Source of the DNA: Siphonodentalium dalli
Taxonomy: Eukaryota; Mollusca; Scaphopoda; Gadilida; Siphonodentaliidae
Reading direction: 5' to 3'
NCBI GenBank assembly: GCA_032622095.1
Contig: CP136066.1
Coordinates: forward strand, 145,607,559 to 145,671,558
DNA: 64,000 bases
Shown here one piece after another: positions 10,380 to 21,960 of the stretch. Under the pieces are notes generated by a model that did no database searches, was not told where the DNA came from, and saw nothing but the letters and a program-made list of their open reading frames with translations. The position numbers and the translations under genes were made by a program. Numbering within the stretch: position 1 is the first letter of the stretch; every line of letters starts with the position of its first letter.

Positions 10380-11024
10380 TGTTTTACGGGTAGAATTAAG
10401 CATATCGACGGGTAGTGTATGGTGAGCCAATTGCAGCACAATATATATGATATAGAGAAATTGTTATCCGCATTCGCTTTCTTGGCCGACGTTATACTTG
10501 CTGTTATGGTTATATGATGGACATCTGCGTGGATAATGGATTGCATTAACCAGGGACGAGGCGAAAGTCGAAGGGGTTGGCGTCTTTCTTTGACTCATTT
10601 TGGTAACATTTTCAATAATTAGCTTTCATAAGTAATTTCCCAGACCGTTCGAGTGTCGTCTAGAACAGATGGAATTTTCTGACTGAGAAAATATGTTATG
10701 ATAGCACAAATATACAATTTCGCTAATTTAATAATCCAACCATTATTCGGTGTAAAATGTGTTGGTTTAGACCCAGGGTCCAAGAATGTCCTATATACAT
10801 GCATGCACTTTTAGTCAGATATAAGACCGAAATTGCCCCTTATATTAGTTGGGGAATATTTAGTCATATAACAGGTAATGGGTTGGAATCTTTCGAAGGG
10901 TCGGGCAAGAGAATATTCATCCCAAGAACTTCGATATTTGTCTGGGTCTAAACCCGGATGTAGGTAGAACAAGAGCTACGCTGGGCGTGCAAAATACGCC
11001 CTCTCTTGGGTCGGCGGAAACTGG
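10380..11024. other. No gene seen
   Basis: Only short open frames without recognisable content; unique-looking sequence leading into the 170-bp array. Confidence 0.5.
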
Positions 11025-11860
11025 TAAAAAAGGGGCATAACTCTGGTAAAAATTGGCGGACGGAACTCAAATTTGAACTTGACCTGTGTTTTGGTGGGAG
11101 AAAGTAATATACCATATTATCATTGAATCCGATAAGCTCTAGTAAAGTTATCATCCGGACAACAAATTTCAGGGATTTTCTAAGTCAAATTACGTCAAAT
11201 AAGGGGCATAACTCCGGTGAAAATTGGTGGACGGAACCCAAATTCGAACTTGAGCTGTCTTTTCTCCTAATAAACCCACATACCAAATTTGATTGAAATC
11301 GGTTCACTCTAACTAAAGTTATCATCCGGACAACAAATTTCAGGGATTTTCTAAGTCAAATTACGTCAAAAAGGGGCCATAACTCTCGCAAAAATTAACG
11401 CATTAAAACGAAATTCGGACATTAGCTGTATTTCGATATATGTAATCCACGGGTTTTGAGTATAAACATTCCAAACTCGAGTTATCATCCGGAAACCAAA
11501 AAACATAAGAAAAACAGAATTTTCTGAGTCGAAAAAGGGGCATAACTCTGCCAAAAATGGTCGGACAGAACCCAAGTTCGAACTTGACCTATGTTTTGGT
11601 GGGAGAAAGTAATATACCAAATTTGGATTCATTCCGATAAACTATACTAAAGTTATCATCCGGACAACAAATTTCAAGGATTTTCTAAGTCAAAAAACGT
11701 CAAATAAGGGGCATAACTCCGGTGAAAATTGGCGGGCGGAACCCAAATTCGAACTTGAACTTACTTTTCGGCTAATAAACCCACATACCAAATGTTATTG
11801 AATTTGGTTCACTCTAACTAAAGTTATCATCCGGAAACCAGGTTAACGGACGGACGCCCG
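11025..11860. repeat. About 170-bp tandem array, five copies
   Basis: The landmark AGGGGC(C)ATAACTC recurs at about 11031, 11202, 11372, 11536 and 11707 (spacing 171, 170, 164, 171). Each unit also has AAAGTTATCATCCGG, a CGAACTTGA phrase and a phrase naming the same polypurine stretch. The array ends in a CGGACGGACG run near 11850. Minus-strand frames here repeat the peptide YYFLPPKHRSSSNL, which is only the repeat being translated. Arrays of this sequence type are widespread in mollusc DNA. Confidence 0.9.
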
Positions 11861-12424
11861 GGCGTCCATACGCACGACAGGGTACATGTGAGGTGCGATC
11901 TTTTGTTTGCATGACTTGTGGGGTGCACCCCACAAGTAACGTACGGAAAATCCAATTTTAAAGAGAAAATCCAATTTACAGACCAATACTATAATACGGC
12001 CGTTTTTTCAAACGGGCGTATAAAAATCAAACTTGTTAAATATAAAGGGTGTTTAATGGTACACTATTCATTATATGGTTCGAATAAAGAGCGTTTGCTT
12101 CACGTCTATGCGAAACAAAGAAAACAGCTAAAAGTCGCTCTGCATGATGACGGTAAGATTGTGCCGAGTATGAGGTGTGTATATCAGTATTTGGTGTCAC
12201 TATCGGCCACTACAATATACAACATTCTTGGGGTTCAAATGCGCCATGTCCGTTCAAAAGTCAAATATCTATATTAAAATGAGAAATCAGTCACCACCAC
12301 ATAAGGTACAATAACTGAACGGTTGTATTCAATCGTGTAACACATTCACGGTGTACTTATGCCCATGCACAACGGGTCGATAGGGGACGTGGCGAGAGGG
12401 TGGGGTGTATCACCCCAACTGTTG
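11861..12424. other. Short open frame of unknown meaning
   Basis: A plus-strand frame of 119 codons (11918-12277) has balanced, Lys/Tyr-rich composition but no ATG at its left end and no domain I know. It could be a fragment of an old element or chance; no splice context supports it. Confidence 0.25.
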
Positions 12425-12640
12425 TCAACAGTTGGATATTGCATATACCTAACACACCAAAACATACGTTGAAATTATTCTGTCATTCAGTTTGATTTTC
12501 CAAAAATGTATTAGTGGGGATTTTTTTTTTTTATAGTTTTAGACCAACATTTGCAAATATTCCTACTTTTGGTAGAAAAACATTCGGGCTATATGGTCAA
12601 CAGCAGGTTGGAAATATCCAACAAATGTAAAGCTTGAGGA
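12425..12640 (+). repeat. Dispersed repeat, copy 1
   Basis: Shares ordered blocks with 14565-14790: CAACAGTTGGA, GTTTGATTTTC, a run of T or G, then GACCAA(C/T)ATTTGCA and CTCCTACTTTTT-like text. Diverged copies in the same orientation. Confidence 0.65.
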
Positions 12641-13493
12641 AAGTCAATAATTTATCAATTTTCATGTTCAGATTTCAAAACGTTCTCACACCAGACCGAA
12701 CCATGGTCGACCCGGTATGCCCTGGTCTAACCACATTCAGTGGCTCGTCAATACTGATCATTAATTTGTGAAAAACAAACCAGGGCGTGAATTTGCCTGG
12801 TGTTAGACCACTAGATGTTATGATTTTGCAATTTCCAGGTTCATATCTACAAAACTGTTCTCGTACTGCATGGTCGGCAAGGTGGACCCCCCCCCCCATC
12901 ACAGGACTTCTGCAACAAGACTACTGATCCATTTAGAACAGTCCACAATAATATTCAGGACAGTGAAGGATCAGTTGGGGGGAAAGAGCCCAACGGCGTG
13001 CACAATTTGAATTACGCACAAACCTCTGTTTGGTGTGGTTTAAGGGTGTGTATAGTTGGGAATTTGAAGGTGGACACCTTCTCAACGCGGAGACCCCCTA
13101 TAATTACGTCCCTGTGTCGAGACTGCGTATAGCACCGCCAACTCACTCTCTTAATCATAACATGTCATTACTTGAGTGAAGACAGTTGTCAATAAACAAA
13201 CCGGCGTTCCATAGTTATCTTAGTGTTAGAAGCCGCCTCGATAATTCGAACATAAAACATGGCTTAAATGACAAATGTATCAATGAGATTTGGCAATGAA
13301 ATCGTGCAATAAATAGATTAATGCATAGCTGACTGTTATTTCGTAGAACTAATGTACTTTTGAGTGAGAAAACTTTAGTGAAAGACTACCAGTCAATGGG
13401 ATACATCTACCCGTTCCAAATCCCTATCGCTTTATGTGCTGCATTCAAAGTACGCAAATGACCGTGACGATTTTCACCGATCTACCTTGATCT
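12641..13493. other. No gene seen
   Basis: A minus-strand frame at 12675-12902 is open for 75 codons next to a poly-C run, without recognisable content. Nothing else stands out. Confidence 0.5.
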
Positions 13494-13540
13494 ACCGGTA
13501 CCCGTACCCGTCCGACGGGTATAGCAAACTCGCTATTATC
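13494..13540. repeat. Inverted relative of the 10.3-kb palindrome
   Basis: ACCGGTACCCGTACCCGT (13494-13511) is the exact reverse complement of 10314-10331, and GCAAACTCGCTATTAT (13524-13539) is the reverse complement of the AGCGAGTTTGC stretch at about 10294. The two sites may be the ends of a 3.25-kb element or just two members of a family. Confidence 0.65.
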
Positions 13541-14564
13541 ACACCGCATAAAATAAAATCTTCCGAGAGAAAGCAGGAAGTCTCTATATAAGAGCTAAAT
13601 TGACATTTGTGGATTCCGATTAAACTTTTTCAAGTAACAATGTATTCCCTTCCTATATACGGCATACTGGATTTCTGATAACAACGAAACCTCTGATGAA
13701 TAGGTCATTATGCTCTGTAGGCTAATGCTAACAAAAGCGTTCACAATGCATTCATTCCTAATTCCAAAGGCGAGAGTTATAGAATTTGAAACAATAATCC
13801 TAACATTCTTTCATCTATCAACTATATTATGCATTAGAAATCTAAATAACAAACTCGAATCTAAGTATAATGATGAGTATTTATCACATTCGTAAATGCG
13901 CACGTCATATAATCTCCATGTGACCCGTGCCAGTGTGCGTTATGTATAGATGCATACACCTGCGCATGAGCATGCCACGCCTTGATTTTAACCCAGATGC
14001 GACATTTTAGAATAAGAATTTATGTGAAAAAAACATCGAAAAATTACATTTATACTTGTAATATTGACAAGTTATCTGAGGAACTTATTTACCGAAGCTG
14101 TAGATTCCGAAAAGGCAATAAAAAGTATCGCACCAAAATGGCAGGTACGACCTTTTAGAAGCACACCGACACTAGACTGCCGCACTTTAAAACAAAATGG
14201 GAGCGTATTTCAGAGTAATTCTATTATTTCTTCATTCCACCATTTTGTTCAGTCATATATAGTGTTATAAACAGAAATATAGAGCTTATGGTGCATTTAC
14301 ATTGCTATAGAACTGCACACAGATCTACAGGCAGACTAGTGTAAACGGGTTGATATAGAAATGCACCCAGAAAGAAAACGGTATTAGTTCGTGTGAGCAA
14401 AAATCGTGTCCGCTATACGTCACGGTCAACGCCGAAGCACTGCGACAGGCAAATCTGTTTTGATTAATTGTTACTCGGGCTTGGCGAATGTGTTTTAGTT
14501 TTCGTTGTCATTTCAACCCGTGTATTTCGAATATTGAACACGGACAGGGACGTGGCAACTTTGG
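13541..14564. other. No gene; one arm of a short inverted repeat
   Basis: A block at about 14290-14330 (GTGCATTTACATTGCTATAG) is matched in reverse complement near 15405-15452. No coding frame of note. Confidence 0.5.
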
Positions 14565-14790
14565 TCAAACTTTTCAACAGTTGGAAATATCATACCTGAC
14601 ACGACATTAGCTGTAATTTCCAAACCAACAATATGTTGAAAATGATCTTGTAGTTTGATTTTCAAAAAATTTATTGGGGGGGGGGGTATTGTTTTCGGAC
14701 CAATATTTGCATACTCTCCTACTTTTTTATCAAAATTTTGGGCTGGAATGGCCATCAGCTGGAAATGTTCCAACCTTATCATGGGGGCGG
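14565..14790 (+). repeat. Dispersed repeat, copy 2
   Basis: The better copy of the repeat also seen at 12425-12640, with a G run at about 14677-14688; a partial third copy follows at 14880-14960. Confidence 0.65.
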
Positions 14791-15032
14791 GTGTCAGGTT
14801 GGAATTTTCAGACACTTGGAAAGATTGTGTCCTGATCCCTCCCCGTGGCCAGACAAAAACTGCTAGTTAATTTAATAAAACAATATTATCCTACATTTGG
14901 TCAACATTGTCATTGGAATTGTCATCAGTTGGAAATGTTACTACATTTGGTCAAATAAAGGGTGTTGTAGGGTGGATACCCATTCCATACAGTTCCAAAA
15001 CGGCCACCGCCCAGATGGTGTCAATCAGGAGA

Positions 15033-15034
<2 letters not shown>

Positions 15035-15074
<40 letters not shown>
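15035..15074. repeat. (TA)n microsatellite
   Basis: About 20 uninterrupted TA units; it creates Ile-Tyr runs in every frame across it. Confidence 0.98.
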
Positions 15075-15077
<3 letters not shown>

Positions 15078-16720
15078 GATCACCTGAAATCCTAAATATT
15101 GGTGGAATCTCCATCTAAAGCTATATGTGTGCTCTCTAGCCTCTATTTGTGTATACTGTTGTTTATTGTGTATTCCTATGCGATTTTCATTCTTTCTTCG
15201 AACAATTATCAAGTGGTATAAGGATACACTTTAAATACATGCGGCACATACCAAATCGCTGTTGTCTGCTGATGGTAGATCCATTTTTATGTCTGGCCTA
15301 AACTGAAACGACTCGTAGTGAATTGTCAATTACCAGAGTACTGTCCTGATCAGCGCGCGTTCACTATTATTAATCATATTAATCACAGTAATGCGCGACA
15401 CGTGACTTCATACAGATCTGTATACAGTTCTATATCAGTGTAAATGCACCCTTATTCCCAGCGTTGTCATAAAAAAGTGTCGCGCATGCCTTAAACGGTT
15501 AAACCGCACTTAAAAATGTGTGTTCGATCACTTGAATAAATGTCATTATTTTCTTTTGTCGGCGTTACCGCAATCAGTGTCGCTTATTTTATTGTTGGGC
15601 GACGTTAACCATGCTTGAAAAGTTCAACACCAAACATATAAAAGTAGAATTAAGCATTTTTTTCACTATAATTTTGTACTCCGTTGTCATCATTCCAACC
15701 CCGGAGATTTAATGTTTGGCTGGAAAAAATGCTCAAATCGTTTTCAAATACCACCGCCAACGCAATGTCAACATCGCGTTAACTTTAAACGTACATGGTA
15801 GCATACCGGTAATTATAAATATATATACCTGCCTTTATCATGCACCTAGATATTGGGAGTGTTTCGCGAGGAGGCCAGCGTATTTTGGGACCCACTCAAC
15901 ACTATCCAATTTTACTATTTCACACGTTTTTTTTCCCTCAAAATGTTCAGGTATATACATTTCGGATATATTTTTTGTATATTCGGATGACAACTTGAGC
16001 AATCTTAAACAGAATTTCGTGATATTTGTGGTTCACCTTTAAGAAGACGTGCAGATTAAGATCTGTTCGAGAAATTGATTTCTTCGTTTAAAAAGGCCAA
16101 TACCCCCACCCCTTCCCTAAAAAATGCACATTTTGGGGCACATGGGATCCGCGACCCTTTATTTGACTAAAAAAATGTCACGGTGAATTGATGTGACGCA
16201 GTTTACGGCGGATCATTGTATGTATGCATGGTTGTTGCAATAGCGAGTTTTATTACGCGCCGCGTGTATAACTGGTGGGGAGATGCTCGTTACTCGTGGG
16301 GGCTGACATTATCAATGGTTGTTTTATTAGTTTTATTTATAGAATGGGAATTTTTGGGTTGATTAAAAGTCAAACTGCGAGCTGGAGGTCGAGTCCGATA
16401 AAAGGTGTAGTTGGGGAATTTCAATTTCGTTTATTGTCGTTAATCAACGTTGATTAATGTTGATTTTTGGTTTGTGATAAACTATATGTCAATTACAAAT
16501 AAAAGAAATTTCTGCAGCCCACTGATGGTTGTGGTCGGAGACGGTCGAGTCGGCCGCCGGTTCGTTAATTAGGTGCTGGTTGTTATTGTTATTTTAACGG
16601 AATTCTGAGTTGGTCATTCGCAAAACCAATATATTTTATATTCTACAATTATATTCTTGGGTTCATAATACATGATCTTGAGCGCGTTACCATTTCTGAC
16701 ATTGGTTTTCTTGTTCTATA
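15075..16720. other. No gene seen
   Basis: AT-rich sequence. The open frame at 15716-16042 (108 codons) has no recognisable domain. The reverse-complement partner of the 14290 block lies at 15405-15452. Confidence 0.5.
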
Positions 16721-16760
16721 CTAGAAGGCTTACCCGGCATTGCCCAGGTTTAAGTGATTT
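16721..16760 (-). mobile_element. Helitron-like 3' terminus
   Basis: Read on the minus strand this ends in a GC-rich hairpin (CCTGGGCAATGCCGGG), an 8-nt spacer, and CTAG followed by T. This fits the Helitron 3' end rule (hairpin then CTRR, inserted before T). The same arrangement recurs at 24848, 25657 and 26387. The other end of this copy was not located. Confidence 0.45.
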
Positions 16761-17630
16761 AAACCTCTGAATAATGTGGATATTTGGTGGGAATAGAGGC
16801 TACTCTTGCTAAAAGCGTAACACATATTATCATAAATTGTATATCCTAATAGCGCCACTAAACACGATTCTATATAACACACGGAATATAAGTAGTAGCT
16901 TACCTTGTCGGATCGGGGCAATTGTAATTTTGTTTATCGATTAATCCGTCCCACCAATAAAGAACTCTTTATTTATTTACAACTGCGTATACTTCAGACG
17001 TTATATCATGAAACATGAACACCATAAACACATTAGTTAACAAATATAAAAGACGACAATTGGGTTTACATAGAGATGTATCAATAAATCTAGTGGGTTT
17101 GACTAAGAATTTGAGGACACCCATATCTCCATGAAGATACAGATGTTTTAAAGAACTGTCCAGGTGCTCCCCTGTTCATGGTGCTATATACTGGCTAATT
17201 ATTCTCTGTTTAAAAAAAAGTTGCTATGCACGTATATCAGCTACATGTGGCGGACACAAAGCGAGATTTTGAGTTGTATATGTTAGGCGATGAGTCTGTT
17301 CTAAAACATATAAGAAATCCTCTGTATTGGGCAGATATAACCTTGGAAGATGTCAGTATTGGAGGATCCTGAAAAGTCTTGTGCCACTGATTGCGTTGTC
17401 TTTTATCTCAGAAGAAATTATATTCGACTGCACACTGTGACCACTATTGTTGAACAGGCCTTCTGTACATTTCCAATTGTAACTTTTTTGTGGAAACTAT
17501 ATTGAATGGGGCAGACTCAATTGTGTTTAACATGAGTCATTCTAATATGCAATCCTCTGACGGTTCAATGTCCCTCAGTTTGCAATAATATATGTATCTC
17601 TTAAACAGAATGATAAATATACTTTTAATG
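16761..17630. other. No gene seen
   Basis: AT-rich, no substantial coding frame and no clear repeat structure. Confidence 0.5.
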
Positions 17631-18250
17631 CTGTCTTCTACATGTATGTATCTGTTTTGCTAGCTCATTATATGAATGCCCTGATTCCCACCCCATATAA
17701 ATATGACAGTTGGGAAGATATAATTGTTCAAGTGACTTAATTCGATCACCATTTGTCGAGATTGTGAACATTGAACGCCAAAAACTCATTAGAACGATAC
17801 GGAGATGGCCTGGGAAATGACTATATATAACTTTGGTGGATATCGGCGAATAGAACAATCTTATCAATGCTAGTGCATCTCCTCCCGCCATCCATGACCC
17901 AAACGACACCAAAATTGAGTTACATCATCGTAGCATTGGAGAAGATCGTTCATTAATTTGGTGGAAATTAGTGCTAAATATATTTGTATCAGTTTTGGTC
18001 CTCATGCATGACTTAAACGGCGCCACGTTTGACATATTTAAACCACGTCCACTAGACTCATGCATGCATGATATAATGGATATGCTTATATATATAAGTT
18101 TGGTGGTAATCGGCGACAAAAAAAATTATGCCCTTTTCTACCCCTGATAACAACGGCGTCACCCTTTGGTGCCATCTAGATGATCCTCTGGTAATTTCTA
18201 TTGCACACATTCAGACAGACAGACAGTAAGATAGACCTTCGCAAATATAG
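17631..18250. repeat. Dispersed repeat with a recurring GGTGGNAATCGGCGA-like phrase
   Basis: The phrase TTTGGTGG(A/T)(A/T)ATCGGCGA recurs at about 17832 and 18100, with a weaker version near 17958 (TTTGGTGGAAATTAG). Each is followed by text ending in a catalogue of CATGA(C/T)CCAAACG-like words. The block ends in CAGACAGACAGACAG (about 18212), typical of mollusc dispersed repeats. The minus-strand frames over it are repeat-derived. Confidence 0.5.
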
Positions 18251-20439
18251 ATATATATATAAATATTCCCATCAAACTTTGTTGCTTAATAATCATTTGA
18301 AGTGAATGATGATATGTTCGCCCGGATGCTACATCAGTATAGATATACAATGGGAATGAAATTGGTGTAGAAAATTTCCAAAATGGCCGCCGAAAATATG
18401 AAAAATGGTAAATATTGCCCCAGTGTGTCCTGCAATGGCTTACAAGTTGTGGTTGATATATAAAATTGGCTAATCTGTATTATATACATTGAATACTAAC
18501 ATGTCTGATGCACCATGGATCATTGTTTCTATTGTCACCACTGACATCACCAGAAATATTGGATTTATCTCACAAACTTGACATAAATATCGGCAAAAAT
18601 TCACTTTTCAGGGTTGGACAATTTTTTAAAGTAAAATGCAACTATCATTGGTATCAAAGGTATTTATTGTTTTGGTCTATCTTAAATGTATTACACTACG
18701 GTGTTTATAGACCAAATTGCTCAAGGTGGCTTCCAAAATGGCAACCAAATTTGTAAAAAGTTATTTTTTTACATATATCCCGAACAGTATTATCTGCGTT
18801 ATCCGACAAGGTAGCAAACTGTGACTCACTTGGTTATTATACGTGTTAGTTAATTAACTGACAACTACGTTCTATTCTCTTTGTCCCAGTTCCGTATGGG
18901 GCATGACAAATTCATATTAAAGTTTTTTGTTCCTCAGAGGGTAAATAGTCGCAATGGTAAATAGGTCTGAGGGTAACAGCATATATTGTTAGGGGACATA
19001 CTAGGCTGGTGCCGGGAACCCATGAGCTAAGAACCGCAGAAAGCATGGCTGTGTTTATCTCCCGTACATTTATGCGACGAGGTACACGTCCTCACTGCTG
19101 TTCAGATAGCCCACGGTGATTACAGGAAGAGCGCTAATAAATGACATTCCAGCTTTGGTTAGAAATGAGAGATGTCAGTGGGTTATAGCCCACCCTGATG
19201 ACGCTCTGCATTGTTATTGTCGTCCAATCAGAGTAAACAGACTATCATGCATGCTGTTTGCTGTGGACAATTATATGGTTATTTCATATTTATTTTATGA
19301 GCACATACCCCCCTGCGCGAGATATTTGTAAGTTACATGTCAACATGATACCTCATCGACTTATTCTTTTACCTAAAGACAGAGTTTACCACCCGATGCG
19401 TTATTTGTCTGGTGTGCGAATGAACCATTGCCAACTTTTCCTGGTGCATCGTTTTTAATTTCAATTTGACGCGAATGTCATGAATGGGCTTATTGTAATA
19501 CTATACCACCATGCAGGTATGTTACACGGTGACTTCTTATGGCTTCAGTCAGTATTATGTTGTGAAAATGGTATTAAAATTGTGATTATACAACATGCAA
19601 TCACCATATATATACTGGAAATGCTGATTCTAGTTCGCAAGACCACGAAACGACTCTCTGTTTAATAATGTTATAAGAACATTGTATAAACTATAGTAGT
19701 ATTTATATCACCGTATAGTTATGCACCATTATATTCTACATCAAATTGGTCAAAATGCCCCATAAGCCAATTAATTTTCCGCTTGGTAGAAGAATTAGCC
19801 ATTAATCAATCTAATATTATCGATCATGACCTGGGATCACTGTGTAGGAACTGTTACATCGGAAGTCGTTCTATCGCCGATTTGTGATGGTTCTTGACTG
19901 ATTTGTGACGGTTCCTTATGATCCAAAATATACATTTTCGCGAGTTTTTTACAGTTAAAACGCATATTTTTGAGCCATCTAGGTTATAATTCGATTAGTT
20001 TTTCCATTCCCCTCATAATATATGGTCCCAAATAACGTAAACATAATGAAAATACTATTGTGCGAGTAATAACACCGACGAAAACTGAGAATTGTGATAT
20101 CTCGATCGGTTCTCTCCCGATCGAGTCGGTTCTCTCCCAATTTAATCGGTTCTGTCCAGGAAATACGATGACTAATATTTGGAAGGATACGTGAAAATAA
20201 CCAAGTGAACACAACGAAATATCAATTATGTTGAATTTACACCACTTATGATCAATTTCGGTGAGTTACACTGCCTTCTTATATATAATTATGTGAAGGA
20301 TTATGTGGTTATGATTGCTTGCTTGTTTTATTCGTTAAGTCGTTCCTTGTTTACGTATTATATAGTTTTTGTTTGTTATTAAATAACATTTGATATTTTA
20401 ATTTGATTTATTTCATTATTTCAAAATGGTTGGAAACTA
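18251..20439. other. No gene seen
   Basis: Several open frames under 85 codons without recognisable content. A GCCGATTTGTGATGG/TGATTTGTGACGG near-repeat lies at about 19875-19912. Nothing further. Confidence 0.5.
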
Positions 20440-20530
20440 AAAATTGTAATCAGATGTAATCGAAAAGTAATCAGTTTAAAAGTAATTGTAATTGTAATCG
20501 ATAACATTGGCATGTAATCGCCCCAACCCT
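20440..20530 (-). mobile_element. hAT-like terminal fragment
   Basis: Repeated GTAATC/GTAATTG words lead into GTAATCGCCCCAACCCTG at 20513-20530. In reverse complement this starts CAGGGTTGGGGCGATTAC, a common hAT-type terminal inverted repeat in metazoan genomes. No matching opposite end was found in the window. Confidence 0.5.
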
Positions 20531-21040
20531 GGCTAGAATTGAACACATATCCACCTAAAAATTTCAACCACAGACCTTCATTTATCAACTAAAGTCACTT
20601 GGTGATTTGCGCTCCAAAATACGCGTAATAATAGTCGTTTTCTAAGTTTTCCCGATACAGAAATAGCTCAATAAACATTTGAAATACCTTTTTATGAGCA
20701 GTATAATGATGTCACAGAAAGACACATTGGAGTCATGAAAAATACAACTTTGAACCCGATGTTTGGGTTCCAAAAAATAACAAAACATTTGCACGACATG
20801 GAACAAAAAAGAGCGTTCCGTGTTAGTCTATTCTTGATATGGTGGAAATAAAAGAGCCTTTGTTTCACTTCTGAACGAAAAATTGTAAACAGTTGGAAAA
20901 GAGCTCTGATCATGTGAATTTCTCAGAGCATATGAGGCCGATATATATACTTATCAACATTTCCTGTAATTGCAACCAATCTTAAACATCCTTAGAAATT
21001 ACTTAGACAAAATTTGGAAGCTCGAATGAGCCATGTCCAT
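20531..21040. other. No gene seen
   Basis: No coding frame with recognisable content. Confidence 0.5.
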
Positions 21041-21480
21041 TTAAATTAACAGAATAGCATGACAGTAGATGTCTAATTTCATTGCGTCAATTATGCGGGC
21101 GTGCACGATTATATATGATCCTATACCCAACATGACTTTCAATATGTTGTATCTGCCACTCGAAGTGAAGGTATTGCCACTTAATCTTATGTTATAATAG
21201 ATAGCTATACTCTTATTTATTAATACACTTGTTGGATTATGTAGGTAACATCCGCTGCAACCATTATCTGGTTTAAAACGTTTGTTACACACAACTAAAT
21301 GATCCCAAAGTGCCGAAATCGTTCGAATAAATATCATGTAAAGAACCGTCACAGTCGTGATTACCTTGAAATAGAACCGTAACACTCATACGTTGACCAA
21401 GCATATTCTCATCACATGCTGACTTGGAAACTCTAATGCATGTTGTAGATCTGTATATACATATATCAACGAGTATTTGC
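21041..21480 (-). pseudogene. Possible decayed EGF-like exon
   Basis: On the minus strand one frame reads into GTLGSFSCV and then stops, while the overlapping next frame continues VCNKRFKPDNGCSGC. Together these resemble the second half of a calcium-binding EGF module (GSFxCxCxxGFxxDG). A one-base loss would explain the break. The first half of the module is poor, and the strand is opposite to the neighbouring fibrinogen gene. The call is tentative. Confidence 0.3.
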
Positions 21481-21731
21481 AAAATTTAAGTTTTTATTCT
21501 TCAATAAAACTGGTTAAACAGTTACTGTCATTTGGACCAAAGGAGATATTCCAGTTGTATGAGCAATACAAGTAGGGGTTATTTAGATTGCATATAGAAT
21601 TTAGATTTAGATGTTCAAAACCCCACCAAACATGTCTCTTGTGGCGAGAGTATTGTTATTGTGATTTCGAGATTCACCAAAATCGTGCGTTTTGGCATTA
21701 AATTCATCTTGCGTACCATTGGGTATTTCAG

Positions 21732-21960
21732 GAGGAAACCAACTCGTGTCGTAACCATTCATGCGATGTAGGCACCGCTTGCTTCATACACCAGCTGAAA
21801 GAGACTGGACGTCGTTGTATTCGCCTTAATGATAGAGGCACAACAACGACATCGTCAACGACAACAACGACATCGTCAACGACAACAACGACAGTGACAA
21901 TAACTACTACAATAACACCAACAGCAGCAACAACAGTCAGGCCGACCGAAATCAACAAAG
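21732..21960 (+). CDS. FREP gene exon: short Cys module plus Thr-rich linker
   Basis: A 229-bp exon bounded by a good acceptor (GGGTATTTCAG, ending at 21731) and a donor (AAAG/GTAATA at 21961). It encodes about 76 residues: a module with four cysteines at 6, 11, 17 and 29, then a mucin-like stretch made almost only of Thr and Ser (about residues 37-68), then VRPTEINK. It ends in phase 1, which matches the first base needed by the fibrinogen exon at 23936, so the Lys before the junction is followed by Asp-Cys. The linker is likely O-glycosylated and extracellular. The Thr run comes from an imperfect repeat of ACAACAACGACATCGTCAACG. Upstream exons with the start codon and signal peptide were not found. 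Confidence 0.65.

Noticed and set aside
10948-11632. Two related minus-strand peptides with YYFLPPKHRSSSNL
   Set aside because: They arise from two units of the 170-bp tandem array.
20500-20560. tRNA or SINE head (CCAACCCTGGCTAGAATTGAA)
   Set aside because: No cloverleaf can be drawn; the text fits a hAT-type terminus better.
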